DNA of 64,000 nucleotides from Azospirillum sp. TSO22-1. Its GTDB lineage: Bacteria > Pseudomonadota > Alphaproteobacteria > Azospirillales > Azospirillaceae. The stretch is taken from contig NZ_LGQZ01000133.1 in assembly GCF_003116015.1 (NCBI RefSeq), positions 1 to 64,000 on the forward strand, given 5' to 3'. The notes under the pieces were generated by a model. The model worked only from the letters and a program-made list of their open reading frames with translations, was not told the origin of the DNA and made no database searches. Shown piece by piece: positions 40,927-50,655 of this stretch (the first letter of the stretch is position 1; the number at the start of each line of letters is the position of its first letter). A program made the position numbers and the translations under genes.

Positions 40927-41763
40927 ATGAACGCCGGCACCGCCCAGACCACGGCTATGTTCGAAGCCCGCGACGTGTCGCTGCAGTTCGGCGGCGTGCG
41001 CGCGCTGACCGACGTCAGCTTCCGCATCGAGAAGGGCGAGTTGTTCTCGATCATCGGCCCGAACGGCGCCGGCAAGACCTCGATGGTCAACTGCATCTCC
41101 GGCCGCTACCGCCCGACCAGCGGGCGCGTCTACTTCAACGGCCGCGACATCACCGACATGACGCCGAACCACCGGGCGTCGCTGGGCATCGGCCGCACCT
41201 TCCAGAACCTGGCGCTGTTCGGGCACATGACAGTGCTCGACAACATCATGGTCGGCCGCCACCACCTCTTGAAGAACAACTTCCTCACCGGCTCGCTGTA
41301 CTGGCTGACCGGCGCGCGCAAGGAGGAGCTGGCGCACCGCCGCGAGGTCGAAGAGATCATCGACTTCCTGGAGATCCAGCACGTCCGCAAGGCCACCGCC
41401 GGCACGCTGTCCTACGGCCTGCGCAAGCGGGTCGAGCTGGCGCGCGCCGTGGCGCTCAAGCCCGACCTGATCCTGCTGGACGAGCCGATGGCCGGCATGA
41501 ACCTGGAAGAGAAGGAGGACATGGCCCGCTACATCGTCGACCTCAACGAGGAGTGGGGGATGACGGTGGTGATGATCGAGCACGACATGGGCGTGGTCAT
41601 GGACATCTCGCACCGCGTGATGGTGCTGGAGTTCGGCAAGAAGATCGCCGAGGGCTCGCCCGAGGCGGTGCTCGCCGACCCGCGCGTCAAGCAGGCCTAC
41701 CTCGGCGAGGAGGACGAAGAAGAAACGGCACCCTCGGGCACCGAACAGCAGGAGGTCGCGTGA
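40927..41763 (+). CDS. livG: ABC transporter ATP-binding protein, LivG type
   Basis: The first ATPase of a branched-chain-amino-acid-type (HAAT) importer, 278 residues. Walker A is GPNGAGKTS, followed by FQNLALFGHMTVLDN, signature region LSYGLRKRVELARAVA (a variant of LSGGQ), Walker B LILLDEPMAGMN and the IEHDMGVVM switch His. GGAGG precedes ATG. The acidic tail (EEDEEETAPSGTEQQ) is unusual for LivG. The stop overlaps the start of the ligase gene (TGATG), tying transporter and ligase together. Confidence 0.9.
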   Translation: MNAGTAQTTAMFEARDVSLQFGGVRALTDVSFRIEKGELFSIIGPNGAGKTSMVNCISGRYRPTSGRVYFNGRDITDMTPNHRASLGIGRTFQNLALFGHMTVLDNIMVGRHHLLKNNFLTGSLYWLTGARKEELAHRREVEEIIDFLEIQHVRKATAGTLSYGLRKRVELARAVALKPDLILLDEPMAGMNLEEKEDMARYIVDLNEEWGMTVVMIEHDMGVVMDISHRVMVLEFGKKIAEGSPEAVLADPRVKQAYLGEEDEEETAPSGTEQQEVA

Positions 41764-43706
41764 TGACCAGCCATCCGCTTCCCGATCTCGTCCTGCACGA
41801 CACGCTGCCCAAGCTGCTCGCCCTGCACGCCCGCGACCATGGCGGCGAGGTGGCGATGCGCGAGAAGGACTTCGGCATCTGGCACCCGATCACCTGGGCG
41901 CAGATGCACAACCGCGTGCGCGCCTTCGCGCTGGGCCTGCGCCAACTTGGCGTCGGCCGGGGCGACGTGGTCGGGCTGATCGGCGACAACCGGCCGGACT
42001 GGGTGATGGGCGAGATCGCCGCCCACGCCGCGCAGGCCATGAGCCTGGGCATCTACCGCGACGCGCTGGACGAGGAGGTCGCCTACCTCATCACCTACGC
42101 CGACGTGAAGGTCGTCTTCGCCGAGGACGAGGAGCAGGTCGACAAGCTGCTGAACCTCGGCGAGCGCATCCACACGGTCAAGCACATCGTCTATTCCGAC
42201 CCGCGCGGCATGCGCAAGTACCAGGACCCGCGCCTGATGCCGGCCACCGACCTGGTGGCCATGGGCGACGAGCTGCTGGCGCGCGAGCCGGGCCTGTACG
42301 ACCGGCTGGTCGCCGAAGGCACGGGCGAGGACGTGGCGGTGCTGTGCACCACGTCCGGCACCACGTCCAACCCGAAGCTGGCGATGCTGCCGGCCGGCCG
42401 GCTGATCCGGCACTGCGCCAGCTACCTGTCGGCCGACCCGAAGGGGCCGGAGGACGAGTACGTCTCGGTGCTGCCGCTGTCGTGGATCATGGAGCAGGTC
42501 TACGCGGTCGGCATGGCGATGGTGTCGCGCATGCGCGTCAACTTCGTCGAGGAAGCCGAGACGATGATGCACGACTTCCGCGAGGTGGGGCCGAGCTTCG
42601 TGCTGTTCGCCCCGCGCCTGTGGGAGCAGATCGCCGCCGACGTGCGCGCCCGCGTCATGGACGCCTCGCCCCTCAAGCAGAAGATGTTCGAGCTGGGCAT
42701 GAAGCTGGGCCTGGAGGCGCTGGCGCAGGGCAAGCGGTCCTGGCTGGCCGACCAGATCCTGTTCCGCGCGCTGCGCGACCGCCTGGGCTTCACCAACCTG
42801 ACCTCGGCGGCCACCGGCGGCGCGGCGCTGGGGCCGGACACCTTCAAGTTCTTCCAGGCGCTGGGCGTGCCGCTGCGGCAGATCTACGGCCAGACCGAGA
42901 CCATGGGTGCCTACACCGTGCACCGCGGCGCCGACGTGGACTTCGACACGGTGGGCGTGCCGTTCGACGACGGCATCGAGGTGAAGGTCATCGACCCCGA
43001 CCACAACGGCGTGGGCGAGATCGTCACCCGGCATCCCAATATGTTCGCCGGTTACTACCGCGCCGAGGCGGCGACCAGCGCCGACCTGCGCGATGGCTGG
43101 ATGCACACCGGCGACGCCGGCTTCTTCGACAAGAAGAAGCATCTGGTCATCATCGACCGCATCAAGGACATCGCCACCACCGCCCGCGGCGACCGCTTCA
43201 GCCCGCAGTACCTGGAGAACAAGCTGAAGTTCTCGCCGTACGTGGCCGAGGCCGTCATCCTCGGCGACAAGCGCGACTACCTGTCGGCGATGATCTGCAT
43301 CCGCTTCTCGATCCTGTCGAAGTGGGCGGAGAAGAACCGCATCTCGTTCACCACCTATTCCGATCTGTCGTCGAAGCCGGAAGTGTACGAAATGGTGCGC
43401 GCCGAGGTGGAGAAGATCAACGCCGGCCTGCCGGAGGCGCAGCGGATCTCGAAGTTCCTGCTGCTCTACAAGGAGCTGGACGCCGACGACGGCGAGCTGA
43501 CGCGCACCCGCAAGGTGCGGCGCAACGTCATCAACGACAAGTACGGCACGATCATCGACGCCATCTACGCCGACCAGAAGGCCATCGACGTCGACACCAC
43601 CATCGCGTTCCAGGACGGCACCAAGCAGCGCATCCGCACCGTGCTGAAGGTGATCGACCTGGGCGTCCCGGCGCCGAGCCGCAAGCCGGCGCCCGTGGCG
43701 GCCTGA
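41763..43706 (+). CDS. AMP-dependent acyl-CoA ligase embedded in the ABC cluster
   Basis: An adenylate-forming ligase of 647 residues, the length of long-chain acyl-CoA synthetases. Motifs: CTTSGTTSNPKLAM (P-loop, with Ser/Thr-rich signature), PLSWIMEQVYAVGMAM, ATGGAALGPDTFKFFQALGV, YGQTETMGAYT, and GWMHTGDAGFFDKKKHLVIIDR with the hinge, then RFSPQYLENKLKFS. It would activate an imported carboxylic acid as its CoA thioester. Its place between livG and livH implies the transporter carries an acid such as a fatty, aromatic or phenylacyl acid rather than an amino acid. Confidence 0.9.
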   Translation: MTSHPLPDLVLHDTLPKLLALHARDHGGEVAMREKDFGIWHPITWAQMHNRVRAFALGLRQLGVGRGDVVGLIGDNRPDWVMGEIAAHAAQAMSLGIYRDALDEEVAYLITYADVKVVFAEDEEQVDKLLNLGERIHTVKHIVYSDPRGMRKYQDPRLMPATDLVAMGDELLAREPGLYDRLVAEGTGEDVAVLCTTSGTTSNPKLAMLPAGRLIRHCASYLSADPKGPEDEYVSVLPLSWIMEQVYAVGMAMVSRMRVNFVEEAETMMHDFREVGPSFVLFAPRLWEQIAADVRARVMDASPLKQKMFELGMKLGLEALAQGKRSWLADQILFRALRDRLGFTNLTSAATGGAALGPDTFKFFQALGVPLRQIYGQTETMGAYTVHRGADVDFDTVGVPFDDGIEVKVIDPDHNGVGEIVTRHPNMFAGYYRAEAATSADLRDGWMHTGDAGFFDKKKHLVIIDRIKDIATTARGDRFSPQYLENKLKFSPYVAEAVILGDKRDYLSAMICIRFSILSKWAEKNRISFTTYSDLSSKPEVYEMVRAEVEKINAGLPEAQRISKFLLLYKELDADDGELTRTRKVRRNVINDKYGTIIDAIYADQKAIDVDTTIAFQDGTKQRIRTVLKVIDLGVPAPSRKPAPVAA

Positions 43707-43729
43707 GCGGACGGGGAGGAAAAACAACA

Positions 43730-44617
43730 ATGCAGCTTCTGCTCCAACTGCTCATCAACGGCCTGATCGTCGGTGCCTTGTACGGCGTCGTCGCCATGTC
43801 GTTCGTGCTGATCTACAAGGCCAGCCGCATCGTCAACTTCGCGCAGGGCGAGTTCCTGCTGATCGGCGCCTGGACCTGCTGGTGGCTGCTGACCTCGTGG
43901 CAGCTGCCGTTCTGGATCGGTTTCCCGATCACGCTGGTGTTCATGCTGGTCTTCGGCGTGATCCTGCAGGTCGTCGTGCTGCGGCCGATGATCGGCGAGC
44001 CGATCATCTCCGTCATCATGGTGACCATCGGCCTGTCGATCGTCTTCCAGGCGCTGATGAAGTGGATGTTCGGCGTGTTCGCCAAGCCGTTCCCGCCGAT
44101 CTTCGCCAGCCCGACCATGAACGTCTTCGGGCTGGAGGTGCAGACCGTCTACGTGGTCAGCCTGGTGATCTCGCTGCTGATCATGGCCGGCTTCGGCTGG
44201 TTCTTCAAATACTCGCGCATGGGCCTCGCCATGCGGGCGACCGCCTGGGACCAGCAGGTCGCGCAGTCGCTCGGCATCTCGGTGCGCCAGATGTTCGCCA
44301 TGAGCTGGGCGATCTCCGCCATGGTCTCGGCGGTGGCGGGCGTCACCGTCGGCGTGGTGAACGGCGTGTCCTCCGCCCTGTCCTTCTTCGGCATCAAGGT
44401 GTTCCCGGCGGTCATCCTCGGCGGGCTGGACAGCGTCATCGGCGCGGTCCTGGGCGGCCTCATCGTCGGCCTCTTGGAGAACCTCGCCCACTACGTGGAC
44501 AGCCAGTGGCTCAACTGGGGCAACATGTACGAGATCGCGCCCTTCTACGTCCTGATCGCGATCCTCATGGTCAAGCCCTACGGCCTGTTCGGCACCAAAG
44601 ACATCGAGCGCGTGTAA
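43730..44617 (+). CDS. livH: ABC transporter permease, LivH type
   Basis: An inner-membrane permease of 295 residues with about eight hydrophobic segments. It starts MQLLLQLLINGLIVGALYGVVAMSFVLIYKASRIVNFAQGEF, the classical LivH beginning. AMRATAWDQQVAQSLGIS and FPAVILGGLDSVIGAVLGG are the conserved coupling and C-terminal regions. GGGGAGGA precedes the ATG by about 10 nt. It pairs with the LivM-like protein encoded 15 bp downstream. Confidence 0.92.
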   Translation: MQLLLQLLINGLIVGALYGVVAMSFVLIYKASRIVNFAQGEFLLIGAWTCWWLLTSWQLPFWIGFPITLVFMLVFGVILQVVVLRPMIGEPIISVIMVTIGLSIVFQALMKWMFGVFAKPFPPIFASPTMNVFGLEVQTVYVVSLVISLLIMAGFGWFFKYSRMGLAMRATAWDQQVAQSLGISVRQMFAMSWAISAMVSAVAGVTVGVVNGVSSALSFFGIKVFPAVILGGLDSVIGAVLGGLIVGLLENLAHYVDSQWLNWGNMYEIAPFYVLIAILMVKPYGLFGTKDIERV

Positions 44618-44632
44618 GGAGCGGCCGAGATC

Positions 44633-45706
44633 ATGGCGACCACCACCCTCATCCCGTGCGGCGACTTCAAGACGTCCTACGGCTCCGACACCACCATCTT
44701 CCCGACCGTCACCAGCCGCAACTTCGCCATCCTCGGCGTCGTGCTGCTGCTGGCCGCCCCGGCGTTCCTCGACCGCTTCTGGCTGAACCAGCTGATCCAG
44801 ATCGGCTACCTGGGCATCGCGGCGCTGGGGCTGAACATCCTGGTCGGCTTCACCGGGCAGATCTCCATCGGCCATTCGGCCTTCTTCGGCTTCGGCGCCT
44901 TCGCGTCCGCCTGGCTCAACAACCGCTGGGGCATCCCGGTGTGGGCGTGCATCCCGCTGGCGGCGCTGATGACCACCGCGGTCGGCATGGTGTTCGGCGT
45001 GCCGGCGGCGCGGCTCAAGGGCCTGTACCTCGCCATCGCCACGCTGGCGGCGCAGTACATCCTGCAGGACTTCTTCGCCCGCGCCGACTGGTTCACCGGC
45101 GGCGTGGCCGGCACCATCGCGATGCCGCTGGAACTGTTCGGCTTCGCCTTCGACACCGACCACAGCTACTTCTACGTGGTGCTGGTCTACATGGTGGTGA
45201 TGTACATCCTGGCCACCAACCTGATGCGCTCGCGCGACGGGCGGGCGCTGGTGGCGGTGCGCGACCACTACCTGTCGGCCGAGATCATGGGCATCAACCT
45301 GACCAAGTACCGGACGATGGCCTTCGGCCTGTCGGCCTTCTACGCGGGCATGGGCGGCGCCTTGTACGCCCACTACCTGCAGTTCGTGTCGGTGGAGGGC
45401 TTCACCATCCTCTTCTCGATCCAGTTCCTCGGCATGATCATCATTGGCGGCCTAGGCTCGATCATGGGCTCGCTGATGGGCACCGCCTTCATGGTGCTGC
45501 TGCCGGAGCTGATGCAGTACCTGACCACCGCGCTGTCCGGCACCGCCATCGACCAGGCGCTCAACCTGCGCGAGGCCGTCGCCTTCCTGCGCGAGATGGC
45601 GATCGGCATCGTCATCATCCTCTTCCTGGTGTTCGAGCCGGACGGGCTGGCCCACCGCTGGAAGCAGATCAAGGCCTACTGGAAGCTCTATCCTTTCTCG
45701 CACTGA
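44633..45706 (+). CDS. livM: ABC transporter permease, LivM type
   Basis: The second permease, 357 residues. Landmarks: YLGIAALGLNILVGFTGQISIGHSAFFGFGAF, ARLKGLYLAIATLAAQYIL, RALVAVRDHYLSAEIMGINL and GGLGSIMGSLMGTAF, all typical of LivM. About ten hydrophobic segments are visible. A soluble N-terminal stretch of about 30 residues precedes the first helix. It is codirectional with livH and the binding-protein gene. Confidence 0.92.
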   Translation: MATTTLIPCGDFKTSYGSDTTIFPTVTSRNFAILGVVLLLAAPAFLDRFWLNQLIQIGYLGIAALGLNILVGFTGQISIGHSAFFGFGAFASAWLNNRWGIPVWACIPLAALMTTAVGMVFGVPAARLKGLYLAIATLAAQYILQDFFARADWFTGGVAGTIAMPLELFGFAFDTDHSYFYVVLVYMVVMYILATNLMRSRDGRALVAVRDHYLSAEIMGINLTKYRTMAFGLSAFYAGMGGALYAHYLQFVSVEGFTILFSIQFLGMIIIGGLGSIMGSLMGTAFMVLLPELMQYLTTALSGTAIDQALNLREAVAFLREMAIGIVIILFLVFEPDGLAHRWKQIKAYWKLYPFSH

Positions 45707-45742
45707 CCAATCGACGCAAAGCATAACAGGGGGAAAGCGCAC

Positions 45743-47023
45743 ATGATGAAGACGACTCTTCTCGCCACCGTGGCCCTGCTGGCCGTGTCCGGCACGGCCA
45801 TGGCGCAGCAGAAGATCCCGGTCGGCCATCTCGCCGACCAATCCGGCGCCACGTCGGACGTCGGCGTTCCGTTCGGCCAGGGCGTGGCGGATGCGCTGGC
45901 CTACCTGAACAAGCAGGGCGGCGTCGGCGGCACGGCGATGGCGGTCGAGACCGTGGACTACGGCTATCAGGCGCCGCGCGCCATCAGCCAGTACAAGAGC
46001 TGGTCGGCCGGCGCCGGCAAGGTGGCCGCCATCCAGGGCTGGGGCACCGCCGACACCGAGGCGCTGACCGGCTTCGTGACCAAGGACGAGATCCCCTACT
46101 ACTCCGGCTCCTACTCGGGCCACCTGACCGACCCGACGGGCAAGGGCACGCACGGCTCCAAGCCGTCGCCGTACAACTTCTTCTACGGCCCGTCCTACTC
46201 CGACGCGCTGCGCGCCATGCTGCTGTGGGCGGCGGACGACTGGAAGGCCAAGGGCGGCGCGGGCAAGCCGAAGTACGTCCACATGGGCGCCAACCACCCC
46301 TACCCGAACGCGCCGAAGGCGGCCGGCGAGGAGCTGGCCAAGGAACTGGGCTTCGACGTGCTGCCGGCGGTGCAGTTCGCCCTCACCCCGGGCGACTACA
46401 CCGCGCAGTGCCTGACGCTGAAGCAGAGCGGCGCCAACTACGCCTACCTCGGCAACACCGCGGGCTCGAACATCTCGGTGCTGAAGGCCTGCCAGACGGT
46501 CGGCGCGCAGGTGCAGTTCCTCGGCAACGTCTGGGGCATGGACGAGAACGCCGCCAAGGCCGCGGGCTCAGCCGCCAACGGCGTGGTGTTCCCGGTGCGC
46601 ACCGCGTCCATCTGGGGCGGCGACACGCCGGGCATGAAGACGGTCAAGGAGATCTCCAAGGTCTCCGACGCGGCCGGCACGGCGTACCGCCCGGTGCACT
46701 ACGTCGCCGGCGTCTGCTCGGCCTTCTACATGAAGGAGGCGATGGACTGGGCGGCGAAGAACGGCGGCGTGACCGGCCCGAACATCCGCAAGGGCATGTA
46801 CCAGAAGAAGGACTGGGTGCCGGCCGGCCTCGACAGCGTCTGCGTGCCGTCCAGCTGGACCGACGCCGACCACCGCGGCACGACGCAGGTCAACCTGTAC
46901 CGCGCCAACGTGAAGGGCGACACCGGCGCCTCGGTCGAGGAGCTGGTCAAGTCCGGCGCCGTCAAGCTGGAGAAGATCGCCACCGTGGACGTCCCGCGCA
47001 AGCTCGAGTGGCTGGGCTGGTAA
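45743..47023 (+). CDS. ABC transporter substrate-binding protein of the Liv-type cluster
   Basis: A periplasmic binding protein of 426 residues in the receptor-ligand-binding (type 1) fold. A signal peptide (TTLLATVALLAVSGTAMAQ) is followed by IPVGHLADQSGATSDVGVPFGQGVADALAYLNKQGGVGG. Further recognised pieces are IQGWGTADTEALTGFV and YFYGPSYSDALRAML-like sequence. It is longer than amino-acid-binding LivJ/LivK and matches receptors of clusters that contain an acyl-CoA ligase, so the ligand is probably an aliphatic or aromatic acid. It is likely the most abundant product of the operon. Confidence 0.88.
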   Translation: MMKTTLLATVALLAVSGTAMAQQKIPVGHLADQSGATSDVGVPFGQGVADALAYLNKQGGVGGTAMAVETVDYGYQAPRAISQYKSWSAGAGKVAAIQGWGTADTEALTGFVTKDEIPYYSGSYSGHLTDPTGKGTHGSKPSPYNFFYGPSYSDALRAMLLWAADDWKAKGGAGKPKYVHMGANHPYPNAPKAAGEELAKELGFDVLPAVQFALTPGDYTAQCLTLKQSGANYAYLGNTAGSNISVLKACQTVGAQVQFLGNVWGMDENAAKAAGSAANGVVFPVRTASIWGGDTPGMKTVKEISKVSDAAGTAYRPVHYVAGVCSAFYMKEAMDWAAKNGGVTGPNIRKGMYQKKDWVPAGLDSVCVPSSWTDADHRGTTQVNLYRANVKGDTGASVEELVKSGAVKLEKIATVDVPRKLEWLGW

Positions 47024-47030
47024 GTCCATA

Positions 47031-47129
47031 AAGCCCCTCCCCCCTCGCGGGGGAGGGGTTTGGGGAGAGGGGGAAAGTTCGGCTTTGCCACCCTCTCCCC
47101 AACCCCTCTCCCGTCAAGGGAGAGGGGCT
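47031..47129. repeat. GC-rich inverted-repeat element (AAGCCCCTC subtype)
   Basis: Outer arms AAGCCCCTCCCCC and its partner GGGAGAGGGGCT, with inner CCCTCTCCCCAACCCCTCTCCC and complement arms, centred on a CGGCTTTGCC. It lies inside the transport operon between the binding-protein and livF-like genes, where it may tune mRNA stability or partial termination. The edge sequence matches the copy inside the kinase gene at 60224-60357. Confidence 0.75.
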
Positions 47130-47159
47130 AAAGGGAACGCAACCCGATCCAGGTGCCGC

Positions 47160-48005
<846 letters not shown>

Positions 48006-48011
48006 CCCCCA

Positions 48012-48035
48012 ACGGGCGCCCCGCGGGGCGCCCGT
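48012..48035. terminator. 24-bp perfect palindrome between convergent genes
   Basis: ACGGGCGCCCCG and its exact complement abut with no loop, 6 bp after the livF stop and 4 bp before the stop of the minus-strand gene at 48040. No T-run follows on either strand, so it may act as a bidirectional stem that stalls polymerase rather than a classical intrinsic terminator. Confidence 0.5.
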
Positions 48036-48039
48036 CCTC

Positions 48040-48561
48040 TCACGCGAACAGCGCGTCGATCGCCGCCTGGTCCATCAGGCCGGCGTCCGGCTCCGCCTCC
48101 AGCGCCTCGGCGGAGAACACCGCGGCGGTGAGGCCGCTGATCTGCAGGATCGCCTCGGTGTTGACCAGCACGTTGGCGAACAGGTCGGTGCCGCTCTCCC
48201 AGCGGCCGACCTGGACGGTCAGCGTCATCGCCGCCTCGGTCGCCGTCATCAGCAGCCGCCGCAGGTTCGGCACCCGCTCCAGCCGGCGGCGCGGCGCGTC
48301 GGGCAGGGCGCCCTGGCGCTGCACGGCGCGGGCCAGCGCCATCAGGTCGACGACCACCTCGTCGTCGAACACCAGCGACAGGATCGGCTTCATGTAGAAG
48401 GTCTGCGCGTCCAGCCCGCCGGCCCCGGCGATCGGGAAGGTCGAGCCGATGCGCCGCGTGCCGTCGACGAACACCTCGGGATAGACCAGCGCCAGTTCCT
48501 CGTAGAACGCGGCGAAACGGTGCCGGTAGGTCTCGGCGTCGGGCAGGGCTGTCGGAATCAT
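48040..48561 (-). CDS. Unknown protein with C-terminal FliM-like peptide
   Basis: A soluble protein of 173 residues, no family recognised. It reads as a compact alpha/beta domain: TYRHRFAAFYEELALVYPEVFVDGT, a strand pair around MKPILSLVFDDEVVVDLMALARAV, and a later region MTLTVQVGRWESGTDLFANVLVNTEAIL. The last residues, LMDQAAIDALFA (162-173), strongly resemble the SQ-x2-IDALL/F CheY-binding peptide normally at the N-terminus of FliM. ATG 48561 was chosen because the longer frame overlaps non-coding upstream sequence. It lies 64 bp downstream of the MASE1-SBP fusion gene on the same strand. Confidence 0.65.
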   Translation of the reverse strand: MIPTALPDAETYRHRFAAFYEELALVYPEVFVDGTRRIGSTFPIAGAGGLDAQTFYMKPILSLVFDDEVVVDLMALARAVQRQGALPDAPRRRLERVPNLRRLLMTATEAAMTLTVQVGRWESGTDLFANVLVNTEAILQISGLTAAVFSAEALEAEPDAGLMDQAAIDALFA

Positions 48562-48625
48562 CGCGTCCTGTCGCTGTGCATCGTTCTCCCGCCCACAGAC
48601 GAGCATGTGCAGCCTTACCTCGGCG

Positions 48626-50515
48626 TTAACGCGAATCGACGGGCGGGCGATCAACCAGACGCGCGAAGGTGAGAATCTGGATCGACGGGAAGGCGCCCAG
48701 CCGCTGCGCCACCGGCAGGTTGACGAAAAAGCTGAAGCGCTGCGGCACCATGATCGGGATGTCGCCCGGCCGGGCCTGGCCGTGCAGGATGGCCAGCGCC
48801 ATCTCCGCCGTCTGCCGGCCCAGCTCGGCCAGGGGCGGCATGACGCCGGCCATGCAGCCGGCGTCGATGAAGGTCTCCAGCGCGCAGAAGGTCGGCAGGC
48901 GCAGCCGCGCAGCGGCCTGGAACAGCGGGCGGATGTGCGGCGCCAGCCCGGCGCTGGGGATGATGTAGAGCATGTCCGGCCGGCGCGCCGCCACCTCCTC
49001 CAGCAGCCGTGCCAGCCCCTCCGGCGTCGCTGCGGCGCGGTCGGTGCGGAAGGGCACGAAGTCCAGCGTGGTGCGCAGCCCCTTGGCGGCGATCTTCAGA
49101 TCCTCGACCCGCCACAGGTTGCTCGGCTCCACCCCGTCGTACAGCACGGCGACCCGGACGCTGGCGCGGTAGGCGAGCAGGCTGCGCAGCAGCGTCGCCT
49201 CGTCGAGCACGTGGATGGTGCCGGTGACGTTGCGGCGCGACCGCAGCGGCTCCGCCGGCCCGGCCGGGGCGGCGACGAGGCCGGCGCCGACGGGATCGGA
49301 GACGAAGCTGAACACCACCGGCACCTCGGTCAGGTAGCGCGCCGGGTCCGGCGTGGCGCCGCGCCCGACCAGCGCCGTCACCATGGTGGTGTTCTGCGTG
49401 TAGACGAGGTCGGGCCTGAGCGCGCGGATCTCCTCGATCATCGCCGGCATGCGGCGGGTGTCGCCGCCCAGCGAGCGGGCGATGAACTCGACCGGCCGCC
49501 CGTCCTCCAGCAGGCGGCGGCGGAAGGCGCGGAAGCTGTCGTAGTCGTCGGACTCGAAGGCCAGCATCACCACCCGCCACGGCCGCTCCTCGGCCCGCGC
49601 CGGCACGGCCGCCAGCAGCAGCAGGAGCACCGCCAGCCAGCCCCCCGGCCGGATCCGCCGCGCCACGGCGCCGAAGCCCAGGCCGAAGCCCGCCACCAGG
49701 ATCAGGCCGTCGCTGTCCACCGGCGGCCCGCCCTGCGCCGCCACCACCAGCAGGCTGTTGGCCGCCGCCACCGCCAGCGCCGCGCCGGGCAGGCCGAAGC
49801 GCAGCGCCGCCCAGGCCACCGGCAGCAGCGATGCGGCGACCGCCGCTTCCGTCGACAACGCCCACAGCTCGGTCGCCACCAGCACGGCGACGCACGCGGC
49901 GAGAACGCCGCTGGCGTGCATCAGCGCCTCGGAGACCGGGGCCTCGGGCGGCCGCAGCCGCCCGGCGAGCACCAGCAGGGCCGGCGTGAAGCTCAGCACG
50001 GCGGCCAGCTCCTCGGCGAAATAGACGCCGAACAGGCCGGTGCTGAACCCCACCGATGGCACCTCGGCCGCCGCCGCCAGCGTGCCGGACAGCGCCGAGG
50101 CGGCCGGCGCCAGCACCATGGCGGCCAGCAACCACACCGCGCCGCGCATCCCTGCGGCCCGGCCCGCGGTGCCGCCCCGCCACGCCAGCGCGACCAGCGC
50201 GGCGCCGGCCGGCAGGGCAAGGTGGCGCAGCACGACGACCGCCGTGGGCGCGACCAGCGACCAATGCGCCCACAGCGCGCCGACCAGCAACTCCACCGCG
50301 ATCAGCAACGGCAGGCTCGGCAGCGGCGCCACCAGGAACGCCGCCAGCCGCAGCGCCGCCGGGACGAACCACGGCCAGGAGCCGCCGGCCATCACGCCCC
50401 ACTGCCCCAGCTCGTACAACGCCAGCCACGCGGCCCCGTAGCCGCCGGCCAGCAGCAGCCCCGCCAAAACGCACCGCAGCAGAGCTTCAGGAGAAGACAG
50501 GGGGCGTAAAAACAT
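48626..50515 (-). CDS. MASE1-like membrane domain fused to ABC-type substrate-binding domain
   Basis: A protein of 629 residues. The N-terminal half (about 1-310) has roughly eight to ten hydrophobic segments and resembles a MASE1 integral-membrane sensor (LLAGGYGAAWLALYELGQWG, FSTGLFGVYFAEELAAVLSFTPALLVLAGRL, VAWAALRFGLPGAALAVAAANSLL). The C-terminal half (about 315-615) is a soluble domain of the TrpX/YtrP-type ABC substrate-binding family, with RPWRVVMLAFESDDYDSFRAFR, PDLVYTQNTTMVTALVG, PVVFSFVSDPVGAGLV, NVTGTIHVLD and FVNLPVAQRLG. No kinase, GGDEF or methyl-accepting domain is present. ATG 50515 is preferred to GTG 50545 because a promoter lies at 50555-50582. Confidence 0.75.
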   Translation of the reverse strand: MFLRPLSSPEALLRCVLAGLLLAGGYGAAWLALYELGQWGVMAGGSWPWFVPAALRLAAFLVAPLPSLPLLIAVELLVGALWAHWSLVAPTAVVVLRHLALPAGAALVALAWRGGTAGRAAGMRGAVWLLAAMVLAPAASALSGTLAAAAEVPSVGFSTGLFGVYFAEELAAVLSFTPALLVLAGRLRPPEAPVSEALMHASGVLAACVAVLVATELWALSTEAAVAASLLPVAWAALRFGLPGAALAVAAANSLLVVAAQGGPPVDSDGLILVAGFGLGFGAVARRIRPGGWLAVLLLLLAAVPARAEERPWRVVMLAFESDDYDSFRAFRRRLLEDGRPVEFIARSLGGDTRRMPAMIEEIRALRPDLVYTQNTTMVTALVGRGATPDPARYLTEVPVVFSFVSDPVGAGLVAAPAGPAEPLRSRRNVTGTIHVLDEATLLRSLLAYRASVRVAVLYDGVEPSNLWRVEDLKIAAKGLRTTLDFVPFRTDRAAATPEGLARLLEEVAARRPDMLYIIPSAGLAPHIRPLFQAAARLRLPTFCALETFIDAGCMAGVMPPLAELGRQTAEMALAILHGQARPGDIPIMVPQRFSFFVNLPVAQRLGAFPSIQILTFARLVDRPPVDSR

Positions 50516-50531
50516 GCCGGCAATACAACTG

Positions 50532-50582
50532 TAGAATAGCCGCACCGTACCGCTATTCTAAACAGTACGGTGCCCAAGACAA
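50532..50582 (-). promoter_or_regulatory. Promoter embedded in two interlocked dyads
   Basis: On the minus strand TTGTCT (50582-50577) and TAGAAT (50560-50555) are spaced by 16 bp, a good sigma70 promoter for the gene starting at 50515. Two perfect 9-bp dyads overlap it: TAGAATAGC/GCTATTCTA at 50532-50540 and 50552-50560, and GCACCGTAC/GTACGGTGC at 50542-50550 and 50565-50573. Each dyad has one arm inside the loop of the other. Confidence 0.6.
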
Positions 50583-50655
50583 CATGGACGTCGGATTATT
50601 ACAACTGCGGAGCATAGGCGTAACGTGTGCGGACGATTCACGACACAACGTAAAA

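Noticed and set aside
50516..50545. GTG 50545 as start of the MASE1-SBP gene
   Set aside because: It would lie just downstream of or at the predicted transcription start, with the -10 at 50555-50560; ATG 50515 still precedes the first helix.
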